This document shows positions 33,571-44,288 of a stretch of 64,000 bases of DNA, piece after piece. The stretch is taken from NCBI GenBank assembly GCA_021234535.1, contig CM037833.1, positions 5,106,709-5,170,708 on the forward strand. The letters are read 5' to 3'. A program made the position numbers and the translations under genes. Each line of letters starts with the position of its first letter. The stretch's first letter is position 1. This DNA comes from Stichopus chloronotus. Its lineage: Eukaryota; Echinodermata; Holothuroidea; Aspidochirotida; Stichopodidae. A model generated the notes under the pieces. The model saw only the letters and a program-made list of their open reading frames with translations. It had not been told where the DNA came from and did not search any database.

Positions 33571-34282
33571 GTCCATCCAACCGACTATGCTTCGGGGCCG
33601 GAAGTGTGGAGTGTAGTTCACAGCAGGTCACTTGACTTTCGCCGGCGAGACCTGTTGTTGCCAATTGCACATGACGCCATTGAAACCAACCTCAAGCGCC
33701 ATCGGTGGCGTCTTGGGGATGGCTTTTGCCCCCGTAATGGATGTACAAGATGGGAGAGTGTTCCACATGTGTTTTGGCAGTGTGACTTTGTGGCCGGCCT
33801 CTGGGAATGGTTTCAAGTCCTGACTGATCGCCTCACGTTTTGTAACACATGGACGGTCAGCTGGGACTACGTTTTGTATGGTCTCTCTCCCTCATTGTGC
33901 AACACAAGTGTTCGCGAGATACCTTTGTATCCGCCTCCATAAAGCTGGCCGTATGGAGAGACCATTGTAATATTGTATTTAGGGGTGAAGGGCGGCCTGC
34001 GGACGTCGTCTTGGCTTCGGTGAAGGCGGAGGTTAGGTTGAGGGTTGAGTCCGACTTCGTTCATTTGTCTAGGTCGACGTTTGGCAGACGATGGGGTCCA
34101 ATTTCTTCGATGCGGGCGGACCGTAATGAAGTTGTAGTTTTTTGTGGTTCCTGTACATATGTACATATACTGTATTTGTGTGGTTCTATTACTGTAAGGA
34201 ACATAATTTTCTGTTTCCTTTGGTTTGGTTTGAGTTTGCATTTGTTCTGTTTCTGTGCCGTTTTTATCCACTTAAAAAGTAC
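33571..34282 (+). mobile_element. Tx1-type LINE, copy 2 (3' end, plus)
   Basis: Starts in the Pol C-terminal region at VHPTDYASGPEVWSVVHSRS, keeps CPRNGCTRWESVPHVFWQC (Cys/His zf-RVT-like) and SRDY-like DYVLYGLSPSLCNTSVRE, then, in another frame because of a 4-bp deletion relative to copy 3, CNIVFRGEGRPADVVLASV. It ends at the standard 3' terminus TTTTTATCCACTTAAAAAGTAC at 34282. The next base begins a different part of the same LINE (see 34283-34457). Confidence 0.9.
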
Positions 34283-34457
34283 GGTGTCCTGGGTCGACTC
34301 GAGAGGAAATTGTTTATTTTTTTCATAGTCGGGGAAGACGGAGTTTGTGAAAAGAGGGATGGTGGTGTACCAGAACCTTAGGAGTGGGGGATTGGGTCTT
34401 GTGCATTTTCTTTCCCAGCTCCGTTTTCTCCTGACCAAGTGTGTTTATAGTGCAGTT
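34283..34457 (+). mobile_element. internal LINE segment abutting copy 2
   Basis: GGTGTCCTGG(G)TCGACTCGAGAGG onward corresponds to the Pol region encoding VLARLERVVFSFLW...LRSGGLGLVHF...KCVYSA, which lies upstream of the copy 2 sequence in an intact element. It therefore follows copy 2 in permuted order, same orientation, with frameshifts. Confidence 0.8.
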
Positions 34458-34465
34458 ATTTTGCA

Positions 34466-35090
34466 CATCATTTGTATCATCACTTACTACTTCGTTAGCC
34501 ACTTTTTCGCGCTGCTTCATCTCCAGGCTTGCAATTACTTCGTCCGATGTCATCCTCCTGCCCTCTATTATTCTGCGAACTTGCTGTAACTGTAGTGGTT
34601 GCTGCAGTAGGCATAACACTGGTAGTAGGCTATGATCGACACACTGACATTCTACATTAGTACTTGTTGTGGTAGCGGTCTCTACAGTAGACACTGTGTT
34701 GTGTTGTGTCCTGAGGTAGAGTGACCTTGACCATCATCCTCTGTTGATGGGCTGGTAGTAGCTCAACCGTCCTTTCTAAGTCAACTGTGTCGCAATGGAT
34801 GATTGTTGGAGGTGCTCGTCTTTTATGGTCTTAGGATCGAATGGATACACCCCAAATCCTCAAAATCCACTTACGATATTAGCCATTGAAGCTCGCTGTA
34901 ATATGAACTCTTGGATAGGCTACAGAAGTCATAACGGGCTGTCAGTTTGCCTGGATTGTCTCTCAAACTGCTCACATTTTTGTTATTGTACCTTGATTTC
35001 ATAGGCTTGGAGGTTAGGCCAAACTGCATGGATATCCTTAGGAAAAAGCTTCCGGAACCAGGTTTTGAATAGTTCCGAAGTCAATAAATG
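34466..35090 (-). pseudogene. pogo/Tigger-like (DDE_1) transposase C-terminal remnant
   Basis: Minus-strand blocks in the order expected for a pogo/Tigger transposase: SELFKTWFRKLFPKDIHAVW near 35005-35085 (the usual LLLLDGHSSH that follows is lost), a P-G-K...RYDF-like segment near 34960, SMANIVSGF-stop-GFGVYPFDPKTI at about 34815-34890, and GRRMTSDEVIASLEMKQRE near 34520-34560. The N-I-x-x-G-F-x-x-x-G-(I/V)-(Y/F)-P-(F)-(N/D)-P string and the trailing (L/M)TS(D/E)EV are typical of this group. Frameshifts and stops are present. The fragment ends where the LINE segment begins, so the LINE probably inserted next to it. Confidence 0.55.
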
Positions 35091-35254
35091 AACTGCTACT
35101 GACCCCAAACAACGTATTAGTAGACCTTTGACTATGAGGAACGGCAGGAGCATGTTACCTGCTGCATGCCCACATTTTCTCCTCTCTCTCCACTGGTCCT
35201 TGCCTGCACTGTCCGTTTCCCTTCAGTGCCAGAAATTTGGATGGAATATGATAC

Positions 35255-35560
35255 CTCCAATATGGGCCCCAGCAGGTTTTACACCCAAGACCCATGAGGG
35301 CCTCATATGGGTTATCCCATATTAACCACATAGGATCAATCTGGGGCCCATTTCATAATTCCATATGGGCAATGCATAGGTTTCATCTGGGCTGATAATA
35401 CATGGGCTGAATATGGGTTGCATATGGTGCCCATGTGGGTACGACTTGTGGGCTCAGTGGAAAAACCCATATGGGCAATGGATTCTATCTAGATTCGAAA
35501 TATTTGGGTAAAATGTGGGCTAAAGATGGCACAATCCATTTGGGAGACATGGGCTCCGTA
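35255..35560. repeat. ATGGGC / CCCATATGGG palindrome-rich array
   Basis: About fifteen copies of ATGGGC, ATATGGG or their complements occur within 300 bp, several forming CCCATATGGG-type palindromes (for example near 35465). Spacing is irregular, about 10-30 bp. The array ends where AGGTCA-type repeat begins at 35636. Confidence 0.75.
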
Positions 35561-35635
35561 GTGCGGTGCTGTTTTTGGTTCCTTGGGGAAAGTCCGATGA
35601 AAGTCAAACTTGGTATGTAGGTTTGCCATGTTGAG

Positions 35636-35712
35636 AAGGTTTGCACTATTGTTTTTGGTGGAGGTCAAAGGTCATTTGGGGGAACTGGGGGCAAAGTCTG
35701 AAAACCTCCTTA
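35636..35712 (+). repeat. single AGGTCA-type unit
   Basis: One plus-oriented unit, TTGTTTTTGGTGGAGGTCAA AGGTCATTTGGGG, with an exact AGGTCAAAGGTCA at 35662. Confidence 0.85.
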
Positions 35713-37685
35713 CGCTATGGATGCTCATATGTTCCATCAGTCCCCCTCCAGTGCATCATGGAAGTACTGCTTGAGTTAGCAGTTTCTTGTTCAAATGAGA
35801 AAGAAGCAGTGTTGTTTGCACTACTGTAGGTGGTCACACCAGACAAGTTTTCGATGGATCAGTTTACCTCCTCGTGCCTGAGTGCTTATGTGCATTCATG
35901 TAACTGTCTTTTCAGTTAGTGAGGTGAGCAGGACAGAATGAAAGAAAATAAGTCAGTTGGTGTTCTTACCAGTTTAAACTAGACCCCAGTAGTTCCCTCC
36001 AGGGCATACTATCAGTTTATTGGACTTAAAAGGGGCATAGATGAGATGTGCCATATTGCAATTTGTAGAGCCCCTTCTTTAAATGAGAGATTCGCAGCTG
36101 TTTGTGTTTTGTAAAATGAATGGGATATTGCTGTATATTGCATCATCATTGCATTAATTGAAATGGCTTTTTATATATTTATGAACTCAGGCATATCAAG
36201 TGCAAGGAACCATAGTGCCCATAGGCTGTTGTGAAATCATGCAAAATTTTTCATCTCTTAGAGATTGTATGTAACACTGTTGATAGTTGGTCACATTAGT
36301 GCTATGGAAGTGGTTCCATGAGGGTACATGTTTGAGGTCTAATGTCTGAAATGGGCCATTTTATACAAACTTGAAACATGTTTCTCTCTCTACAGATTTT
36401 GTAATACAGTGAGAGTTCATGGTCAGAAATGGGCCATATGGGCTATCGTACAAAATAGTGAAATATGCTCCCTTTTACTTCATAATTTACATTATATGCT
36501 CTCCATCTGTGCAAGGAACCAGAATGCCCTAAGGCTCTTGTTGGTACAAAGTATGTGGGCCAAATTGGTCTATCCCATACATGCATGAACTTCATGCTTT
36601 TGACTGGTGCTATATTCTGAATGCTACCAATTTTTGGGATCTATAAAATGTGAAATCAATTTCACTATGCACCTATAGGAATTCAGCAATAAACAGAGCA
36701 GACACTCTGAAAATGAACATGTTAAGAATAACCTCACTGGAATTTAATTTATTCCAACTTAAAGAAATTGACCCATTGTACAAGTGTTTCCATGACAACC
36801 ATTCTCCCATGGGTATACAGTACAAGTTGTAGTCCTATCAACAAAGTGCATGACTACAATATTGACCTCCTCTTTTACCCCTACAGGGTGATGAGATCAT
36901 AACCAGAAATGTTCAGTGCATGCATGCATCTGTCTATTGCTGCTCAATTGTGACAGAATTTGGGTAGAAAACAAACGGTTTATAAGGTTATCTAAATAGA
37001 TAAATAAATAGATGGCAGTGTCGAAGGCAGAACTGTTTTGCTTCACTATGTTGAAGAGTAAGTTTATCCAACCATTCTGGTGCAACTTTGATTCAGTTCC
37101 CACGTGTGGTTCTCAAGATATTACCAGTTGAAGTTACCCCCTTTTCTACCCACTGTGAACTTGAGGCAATCAGGAGTGACATCATCTCCTCACATGGCTG
37201 AATAGTCTTTTGTTTTCTTTATTATGACGACCTTGAAATCAATAGGTGGTCAGCTTAGGTACTGGTGATGTGAAGGTCGCAAAATTGTCATACCCCTCAT
37301 ACATTCGCATTATGATAGCACTAACATATTGAAGTATTAAATTTGTGTAACGTTAAAACCAAAATGCTTTATCAATGTGGGGAGATTATCACACACATGG
37401 GAATTGATTGGAAGTTTCACGGTAATGGTCAGTGTGAGTAATGACAGTGAAGACACAGTGATTTATCTATTTCTACGATCTAGAAGTTGTTCTTACATTT
37501 AAAGTTAATTTCAACGTGTTGTTCATTTTTGATAATGCTCACTTTTAACAGTGGTTAACCTCAAGTCCAACTGATGGAGGTTTGCACAAATGCATTAGTC
37601 TATCATCAAGGTATATCGTGTAATAGGCATTTCTATACATGTAGTTTTTGTTTTTAAACGTAAAAATCAATTTGCAAACTCTTAG
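35713..37685. other. no recognisable gene
   Basis: AT-rich, short ORFs only (36650-36832 and 36897-37103 lack motifs). Confidence 0.5.
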
Positions 37686-37861
37686 TTATATTTCATTTTC
37701 ATCCTTATCACTGTCTAATTTATCTTGGAGGACCTGTTGCCCGTTTGATCTTCTTTTCCGTCTTCCTTTCATGTTCCGTCCATTGTACGGGTATGAAACA
37801 ACACACTTTTTTACTTCATCTTGCGTTGCTCGTCCAGTCCTGGAATTCTGTCGCACTGCAC
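37686..37861 (-). CDS. candidate terminal exon with basic motif
   Basis: After a TATACTTTTGGCAG acceptor the minus strand is open to TAA at 37686-37688: AVRQNSRTGRATQDEVKKCV, then NGRNMKGRRKRRSNGQQVLQ and an acidic end (DSDKDENEI). KGRRKRR looks like a nuclear localisation signal. The composition is protein-like and the frame has a natural end, fitting a last exon. No partner exon was located upstream. Confidence 0.4.
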
Positions 37862-38604
37862 CTGCCAAAAGTATACATCATCTCAGAATTATTCTATAAG
37901 GTACATTTGTAATGAATCGCGTATTCGTATGTCATTCCATGCAAAAGCAACAAATTCTCAAAAATATTGGCTGCTCATCCTCTACAAACCAGGCAGGAGT
38001 CACATTTCTCGAACAATCGACTGAGATCGAGGCAATAAAAGTGACCAAATTTTAACAAACTGTTTCTCACTAACTACTAGTGTATTCCATTTTTTCTTCT
38101 ATTTTATTTAACCATTGGAGGTGGTATCGACAGCACTCCCAGAAATTCTGACGGATATGGATCACATGGGTTCATATTGATCAACCGCATGATGAAAAAG
38201 CTTATTTCTGACTACTAGGGATTAAAGGTTAACAAAAGAAAAGGAAAAATAGAAAATCATATGTTGTGGGTAAATGCAGGGAGGGGAGCGCCATTGAAGG
38301 CAAATGCTCTTTACTTCGTACACACAGGAATGAGGGGATGCATGGAAATTCTCTTTAAAAAATTAATGTTTGATTAAACCTGTTAATGATTTGGAATTAA
38401 TATTTGAATAAAACAATTTGTTTGATAAAATAAGTTTTAAGCAGACTAAAGATATTATAAAATTGAATAAAGAAATAGTTTCATTGAACAAATATTTTGT
38501 ATGGAAAAGTTCGTATGTGTTCATTTGGCCTCGTTTCTGTATTTTGTGTGTTTTATAAGTAGAGAGATTTTCAAGAGAACTTCCATGCCGACACATCTGT
38601 TTCG
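37862..38604. other. no recognisable gene
   Basis: AT-rich with no supported frame. Confidence 0.5.
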
Positions 38605-40306
38605 TTTTTGATTCCTTGCCGAAGGCGGGCAAGGAATCTTCGCGATGGTGATTCGGTGTATGTGTGTGTGTATGTATGTGTGTGAGCAAAATCTTGTGAA
38701 CACTCTAGCTTTTGAAGGGAAAGTGCAAGGTGGGTCAAAGTTGGTGTGTTGATACAACGTGAAGGTCTCGGCTGGGATTGTTTTCGGTGAAGGTCAAAGG
38801 TCATCTGAGGTCACCATCAGGCAGAATATGTGTACAAACTATGTTTGCAGTATCTCAGAAACGACAAGTTGCATCATTTTCAAACTTGGGTGGTATGTAC
38901 TGCCCTGTAAGTAAGTGAGATTGTGAGGGTATTCTTGTAGGTCAAAGGTCATCTGGGGTCATCAGAAGTCATAATGTGAAAAGCTTGTGAACACTATCTT
39001 TTGAAGGGAATGTGCAAGAGAGTCCAAAGTCAGTGCGTGGGGAGGACATTTAAAGATCTTGACTGGGATTGATTTTGGTGGATGCCAAATGTCACCAGCA
39101 GACAGACTATAGACAAAACATGTTTGCAGTACCTCATGAACTGCACATTGCACAAACTTTGACCTTCGAGGGTATGTAGGACTTTCTGAGTAAATAAGGT
39201 GAGGGTGTGTCTTGTGATCAGAGGTCATTTGGGGTCATCAGAGGTCGTAACATGAACACAACTTGTTAACACACTATTTACAAAGGAGGAGATAGTTTCA
39301 ATACTTACAAAGGGGAGGCAATTTCACACTTTAAAGTTGTAAGTTTTGATGTGGGTCAAAGGTCATCTGAGGTTCTTGAGTACAAAGTGTTAAGACCTTT
39401 GCTGATGTTTCTTTCCGTCTGTCTAGACTAGCAATGCTTGTACATTGAGGAAGTTCCAATTTAAAACCTTACCTGTCACTTAGTACAACAACTACACTTT
39501 TACCTAATTTCACAAGTCCTTGACATATAACGATGACTCTACATGTATGGATCTTCAGCTGCCATCATGCTGGTTTCTGATAAAGTACTGTATGTCTGAA
39601 AGCATCTGTAAAGTATCTAAAAGCCCAATTTGGTTAATGAAGTTCAGCAGGTACAATACACCTTTGAGTTTCTATTTAGTCCCCAATTCAGTTGTACAGT
39701 ATTTGGTATCATGCGTCTATTTATTACTCTTGTTTTGACAGTTAAAAGTGCTCACTTAGTTTTCAAAGCCACAATTGGCTTTTAATTCCATCTGAGACAT
39801 TTGTTTGGTCTGAAAATGGTGATTGACCTATGACCTCTGTGGAAAATGGGAGAAAGGTTGACCCTTATCTTTCCCAGATGAAGCATTATCTAAGATACAG
39901 TGCTCCTTCTGTCATCAAACAATGTAGAATAGATTTGTTTTCTGAAGTGGAGACAGTTGCACATGGAAGATTTCTGTTAGGGAAAAGTCTTATTGTGCAA
40001 TAGAGATAAATAAGTTATCACTTGGTCATATGATGGGGTAGATGGAGGATTATATGTCGTATGAGTATATCTCTTGTTCCTGGGAAATTTGTACTGTATC
40101 TAGGCTACTACTGTGCAGGCTGGAGAATTCTTGGCCACCAGTTACATTACATGCATACAGCAAGTATTGGAAAGTGGTGTGCAGTATTAATGGCGTCATC
40201 TGGTATATCCTGTGGTTACTACAGTAAACTGCAACTTGAAAAAAAAATAATGGAAGTGCATGTATTAGTGGCAAGGAATCACTAAGCCTCTTGGCTTTGT
40301 TGTTAT
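38605..40306 (+). mobile_element. Helentron-like (HINE) element, near-complete copy
   Basis: The best example of the family. A T-run precedes the sub-terminal repeat GATTCCTTGCC (38610-38620), which also forms a hairpin with the next GGCAAGGAATC. Then come a TGTGTGTATG microsatellite (38655-38690) and four or more ~100-160 bp tandem units with AGGTCAAAGGTCA (38791, 38939). An AT-rich stretch follows, then the inverted sub-terminal repeat GGCAAGGAATC (40270-40280), a 3' hairpin AAGCC-TCTT-GGCTT (40284-40297) and a T-rich flank. Matching sub-terminal inverted repeats, microsatellite, central tandem repeats and a 3' stem-loop are the described plan of Helentron-derived HINE/DINE-1 elements. No Rep/helicase ORF is present, so it is non-autonomous. 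Confidence 0.7.
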
Positions 40307-41094
40307 TTTTGAAAATTGCACACATTTTTCTGGAATATGTGAAAATAATAAGTTAACGTACCAAAATATATCAGGTTCTGCAAATTTCTTGAGCAAACGA
40401 AATCAACCTTGATCGTCACGATCGTTTCAATACTTTCAGAGGTTTCAGTCACATATGGGGCTACAATAGTGACGGAAACAGACGGCCATTTTGAACGAAC
40501 AATAAAAAACAACCCATCTTTTTAGAAAGTCCATCCTTTTTTATATATTTTATAATATGTTGATATTTTAAATTGCTGGGTCCAGTTTGGGGTATACTGG
40601 TAAGCTGAGACTAGGTCATATTCAGTTTTCCTATTTACAGAAAATCTAGTCGTCTATATCTTTGTCTATCATACACACAAAACCCAAATTGATCTGCCAG
40701 ACTAGCTTACAATTAGTCCACATCACCTTGAAGGAAGAAGATACATTTCTAGTGGCTCTTTGGAATGAAGCCAGCCATTCTCAAGGTGTGTTAAATCGGT
40801 TCACACATGTAGTTAAGACAAAGGTTTGCTGTTATGTCATCCAAAATGCGGCATATGTTTTTACTGCCTCTTACGAGACGACAGGTCATCTTTAAATTTA
40901 TTAAGAAAAGGTATTTCTTTGACACTTCAGATGCTTGAGAGAGGATTATATCCAAGTTATCACCGCCATTTAAAAAAAACCTGCTTTATTTTACAGGTAG
41001 CCGAATGATTCTGCCCTCATCTTTTTCATTTTGCCTCTCAATTAGAAAATGGAATATTGTAACTTACCTGCTACCATCTCTATTTAAATGTAAT
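40307..41094. other. no recognisable gene
   Basis: Short ORFs only; the acceptor-like TTTTCAG at 41094-41100 leads into the Kolobok-type remnant. Confidence 0.4.
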
Positions 41095-42410
41095 TTTCAG
41101 CCCCTCAATACTTGTCCGATGTGTGATGCACAAACGCAAACAGAAAAACAATGCAACGATAAAGAATGTCAGACAACTGGTCCCGATGTTGTTGTCAACT
41201 CTGTGGCTGTAGGAAGGGACCATACGTATGCCAAGAAACCACCACAGACCAGTGATGTAGTGTCTATTGTCCCACCAGAACCCATTCCAGAAACAACAGC
41301 ACCAGTCTAAATCACCCCATCAGAAACTCAGCCAGAGTCATCGCTTCACAGTCCCGATCGTGAGATTGATGATGTCCAAAAGGATCCCACTTACTTCCCA
41401 GACAAAGAAGATCAGTAGGATGATAATGATGATGAACTTCCCGAGGAGAGACCCTTTTGGAACAGAACTGTTGAAGACTGTAAATATTTAGTTTTTAGTT
41501 CTTGTCTGGACAAACTGTTTCACAAAATTAAATGTGATGAATGTCATAAGAGAAGTGTGGTGGGAACATGATTATTTGTTACACTTCAATGTATTTCAGG
41601 ACACGAAGTTATGAAGTGGGTTTCACAAGCTTTAGTGGGTAAAATGCCTGTTGGGTCACTTACTGACAGCTGCATCAATCACGTATTCGGGCTTACCTAC
41701 CAGCGCATGGCATCATTTCCAAAAGATATTTTCCCACACAATATTTTTCAACATTCAGAGGGACTACCTCATACCTGAAGTACATTCCACTTGGTTCAAA
41801 GAGCAATCATCATTAATTTCTAACTTTCAAGGCAAACCCATCAGTGCTGTAGGGGATGAACGTTGCTACTCAGCAGGCTATTCTGCGAAGTACTGTGGCA
41901 ATACCCTAATGGACATTGAGTCAGGGAAAGTTATTCATTTTGAGTTGGTGCAGGTTTCAGAAACTGGCTGTTCCGTAAAATGGAGGCAGTTGGATTCAAA
42001 CGTCGTTTCTCTAGGGTCCTGCATGACCATAAATTTGCCTCCGATAGGCATATCTCTATTTTTTAAATTTGGTCAAATTTTAAAGAATATTAGTTCTAAA
42101 TTAACAAAAATTGCCAAGAAGGATAACGGAGATATAGAATGCTGGATTAAATCTTTTAATAATCATGTCTGGTGGATGTCACTTACCCACCACATAGGAG
42201 GCAAGCATTCATTTCATGACGAAAACCGATTTACTTTCTGCAAGGAATGTCGCCACCCTACCATTGATTCCAGTTAGCTGCTTTGGACCATAATTACAAT
42301 GTTGGAAGGGCACAAATTATTGTGCAGCAACCTTCTGCAAGTTCCAGTCAGAAGGGCGAGTTGTAATACAAAAAGTCATTTTCCAAAAAACAGAAGCAAT
42401 GGGTCTTAAG
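41095..42410 (+). pseudogene. Kolobok-type DDE transposase, multiply broken
   Basis: An N-terminal block CPMCDAQTQTEKQCNDKECQ is followed by an acidic linker with stops at 41308-41310, 41416-41418 and 41569-41571, then GHEVMKWVSQALVGKMPVG. Frame changes lead into the core (41651-42277): SHTIFFNIQRDYLIPEV, GDERCYSAGYSAKYCGNTLM and FELVQVSE, the region that usually reads GDGR-x-D-S-P-G-x-x-A-K-Y. The next catalytic motif, SDRHISI, is in another frame at 42040-42060. Then come KNISSKLTKI and WIKSFNNHVWW in the main frame, and later NVGRAQIIVQQPSASSSQKG plus a KKQKQWV segment ending near 42410. These blocks in this order match the Kolobok-type transposase-like proteins common in animals. At least four frameshifts and several stops make it dead. 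Confidence 0.7.
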
Positions 42411-43434
42411 GGGCACACCTCTATTAGAGGTACGGCCTTCCTGAGAAAAGTAGTAGGTCCATTCTAGGTGTAAATTACTGTTAAGATGATACGCTGTGGC
42501 AGATTTTTAAAGGATATGAAAGATTTAGGCTGTTTCAATAATTGATGTGAAAAAGGGCTAATTTCCGTCACTTTGCGGATTAATATGAGCAAGTGTGCAC
42601 CCTCTAAATTTCTTCCCCTTTGATCTAAAATGTAAACGGGCATGCTATGGTTAATTTGTTGTGCCATAATAGGCCAACTTATTGGCTTTCATGTGAGGGG
42701 TAGCTTGTGGGGGTAGGAAACAGAAATAATTTGGTGTGTAAGTCGATGGAACAGCTAATGGAGGTGTGCCCCCTTCATAAAAAGTGTGATCTTCACCGTT
42801 TTGGAGGCTAGCATGCCCAGATAGACTCAAAAATGTTGGTTTGAGGCCTTATTGAAAATTCCAGTAAAACGTCCCGAAATTTCACGCTTGAGCGAATTTT
42901 GGCGTTAAAATCCCATAGTAATTTCAACTTTTCGTCATTTTGGGGCAGAATTGAAGTATAAATTAGCACCGAAACCTCAAATGGGAGTTTGTGTGTGGGC
43001 ATCAGGATTCTTGACGTGTCGTTCGAGGCTACCGTACCCAGATTATTCAACTATCATCAACAGCACATGGGCTAGTTGCACGAGGCACGCCCTTACAACA
43101 GAACGCAACTCACACTGTGCTATAATATATGTGCAGAATACTACAGTGCACCGCCTTGGGATTGTGTGTTGCATTTAACACTGATGTACTACATACTTAC
43201 TTACCACAGGTGAGCCAAGTTAAGCTAAAATATATCACAGTAGGCACATTCCATGATGAACTCCATTTTTTAGAATGAAATTTCATATTCTAATTTTTTC
43301 TCCAAATGCCCATTTCCTGACAAATTACCCAAATTTGTTTCAGGTAGTTATGATTGGATTCTAATGTCATTTCTCAAAATTATAACAGTTTAGAATGAAC
43401 ATTTTTCCTTCAATCAAGAGTCCGTCACGGTGGA
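42411..43434. other. no recognisable gene
   Basis: No motif in the ORFs at 42464-42667, 42808-43050 and 42951-43178. It may contain upstream exons or promoter of the nuclease ORF, but none was recognised. Confidence 0.4.
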
Positions 43435-43920
43435 ATGTGCCAGTATATAACAGTAGTAGGTCTACTCATGGTTCTAAGAATGACTGGACAAAGATGGGCA
43501 GAAACGGTGGCTGTTCGGCTTCAGCGAAAGTCACACAGGACGGATGAAGGGTGCATTGTGTGGGACTGTGCAAAGACGAAAGCTAGGTCCAGAGCCACTC
43601 CATATGGCTACCTCGGTCTAATGCTTCCAGGCGATGGGGAGAGGAAGACCATGAGGGTCTACGTCCTGGCATACTTGGTCAAAAACCTTTGTGTTAGGGA
43701 ACTGTTGCTGGCACAGGACAGGGACTTTGATATATCACATAGATGTCACAACAGTCTTTGTATTAATTTTAGCCACCTGGCAGTTGAGGAACGGTACGTA
43801 AATAATGGCAGAAAGGCTTGCCATAACAGTGGGCAGTGTCAAGGGCATCAAGCTTATGAGGACTGTATATGTGTGATATTTGAAGGTAGGTTTCATCTAG
43901 AGAAATGCATGAACATATAG
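43435..43920 (+). CDS. His-Me finger (I-PpoI-like, zf-His_Me_endon) nuclease ORF
   Basis: An uninterrupted 161-codon ORF. Residues ~43-65 read CIVWDCAKTKARSRATPYGY, the C-x-x-W...GYG/GYL entry of the family. Residues ~100-112 read ISHRCHNSLCINFSHL: His102 (43738-43740) is in the place of the general base, followed by a C-x4-C-x4-H zinc site. NNGRKACHNSGQCQGHQAYE then supplies an Asn at the metal-ligand position (residue 123 or 124) and a C-x6-C-x-x-H-x5-C second zinc site, closing with DC. This is the arrangement of the Zn-binding loop region of the homing endonuclease I-PpoI and its eukaryotic relatives. A GTAGGT donor at 43885 could end the exon before the TAG. It is uncharacterised in animals as far as I know; its association with a particular transposon is unknown. 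Confidence 0.75.
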   Translation: MCQYITVVGLLMVLRMTGQRWAETVAVRLQRKSHRTDEGCIVWDCAKTKARSRATPYGYLGLMLPGDGERKTMRVYVLAYLVKNLCVRELLLAQDRDFDISHRCHNSLCINFSHLAVEERYVNNGRKACHNSGQCQGHQAYEDCICVIFEGRFHLEKCMNI

Positions 43921-44012
43921 TACCGTACATTGTTATAGTCAGGCAACTGCTTTACTCTGTGCGCACACTTCTTGTTCCGCAAGATGTTATGTCGTTGCCT
44001 GTGTTATCACGA

Positions 44013-44285
44013 TTAATACTCCTTTTTGTGGTAGGTATGATCAGTGAGTTCAGATATGAGTTTGTCAGATTTGTAGCAGCTTCCTTTCTTTTTACGATAA
44101 TTTCCTTGCCTTTCATACAACCTGCATCTCTTTATCCTCAGAATGGCCTTTCGTGCCCGAGCTGGACAGCTTTCCTTTCTGTGTCGATGGTAATCTCGCC
44201 TGTGCTGCAGTTGCCGTAAAGTGGAGATGGAAGGCGGGCTAGGATGCATACCTAATGCGGCCATTTTCATAGCTATCGATTCACC
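44013..44285 (-). pseudogene. basic coding remnant next to LINE copy 3
   Basis: The minus frame reads MKMAALGMHPSPPSISTLRQ, then LQHRRDYHRHRKESCPARAR and KKKGSCYKSDKLISELT. The strongly basic, non-repetitive composition suggests real coding descent. It is directly downstream of the LINE 3' terminus and in frame with LINE 3' UTR translation by chance. No family recognised. Confidence 0.3.
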
Positions 44286-44288
44286 AGG

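Noticed and set aside
33867..34271. 134-codon minus ORF and similar antisense ORFs over LINE copies (16105-16401, 44388-44744, 62690-62941)
   Set aside because: Antisense shadows of the LINE Pol C-terminus and 3' UTR, recurring only because the LINE recurs.
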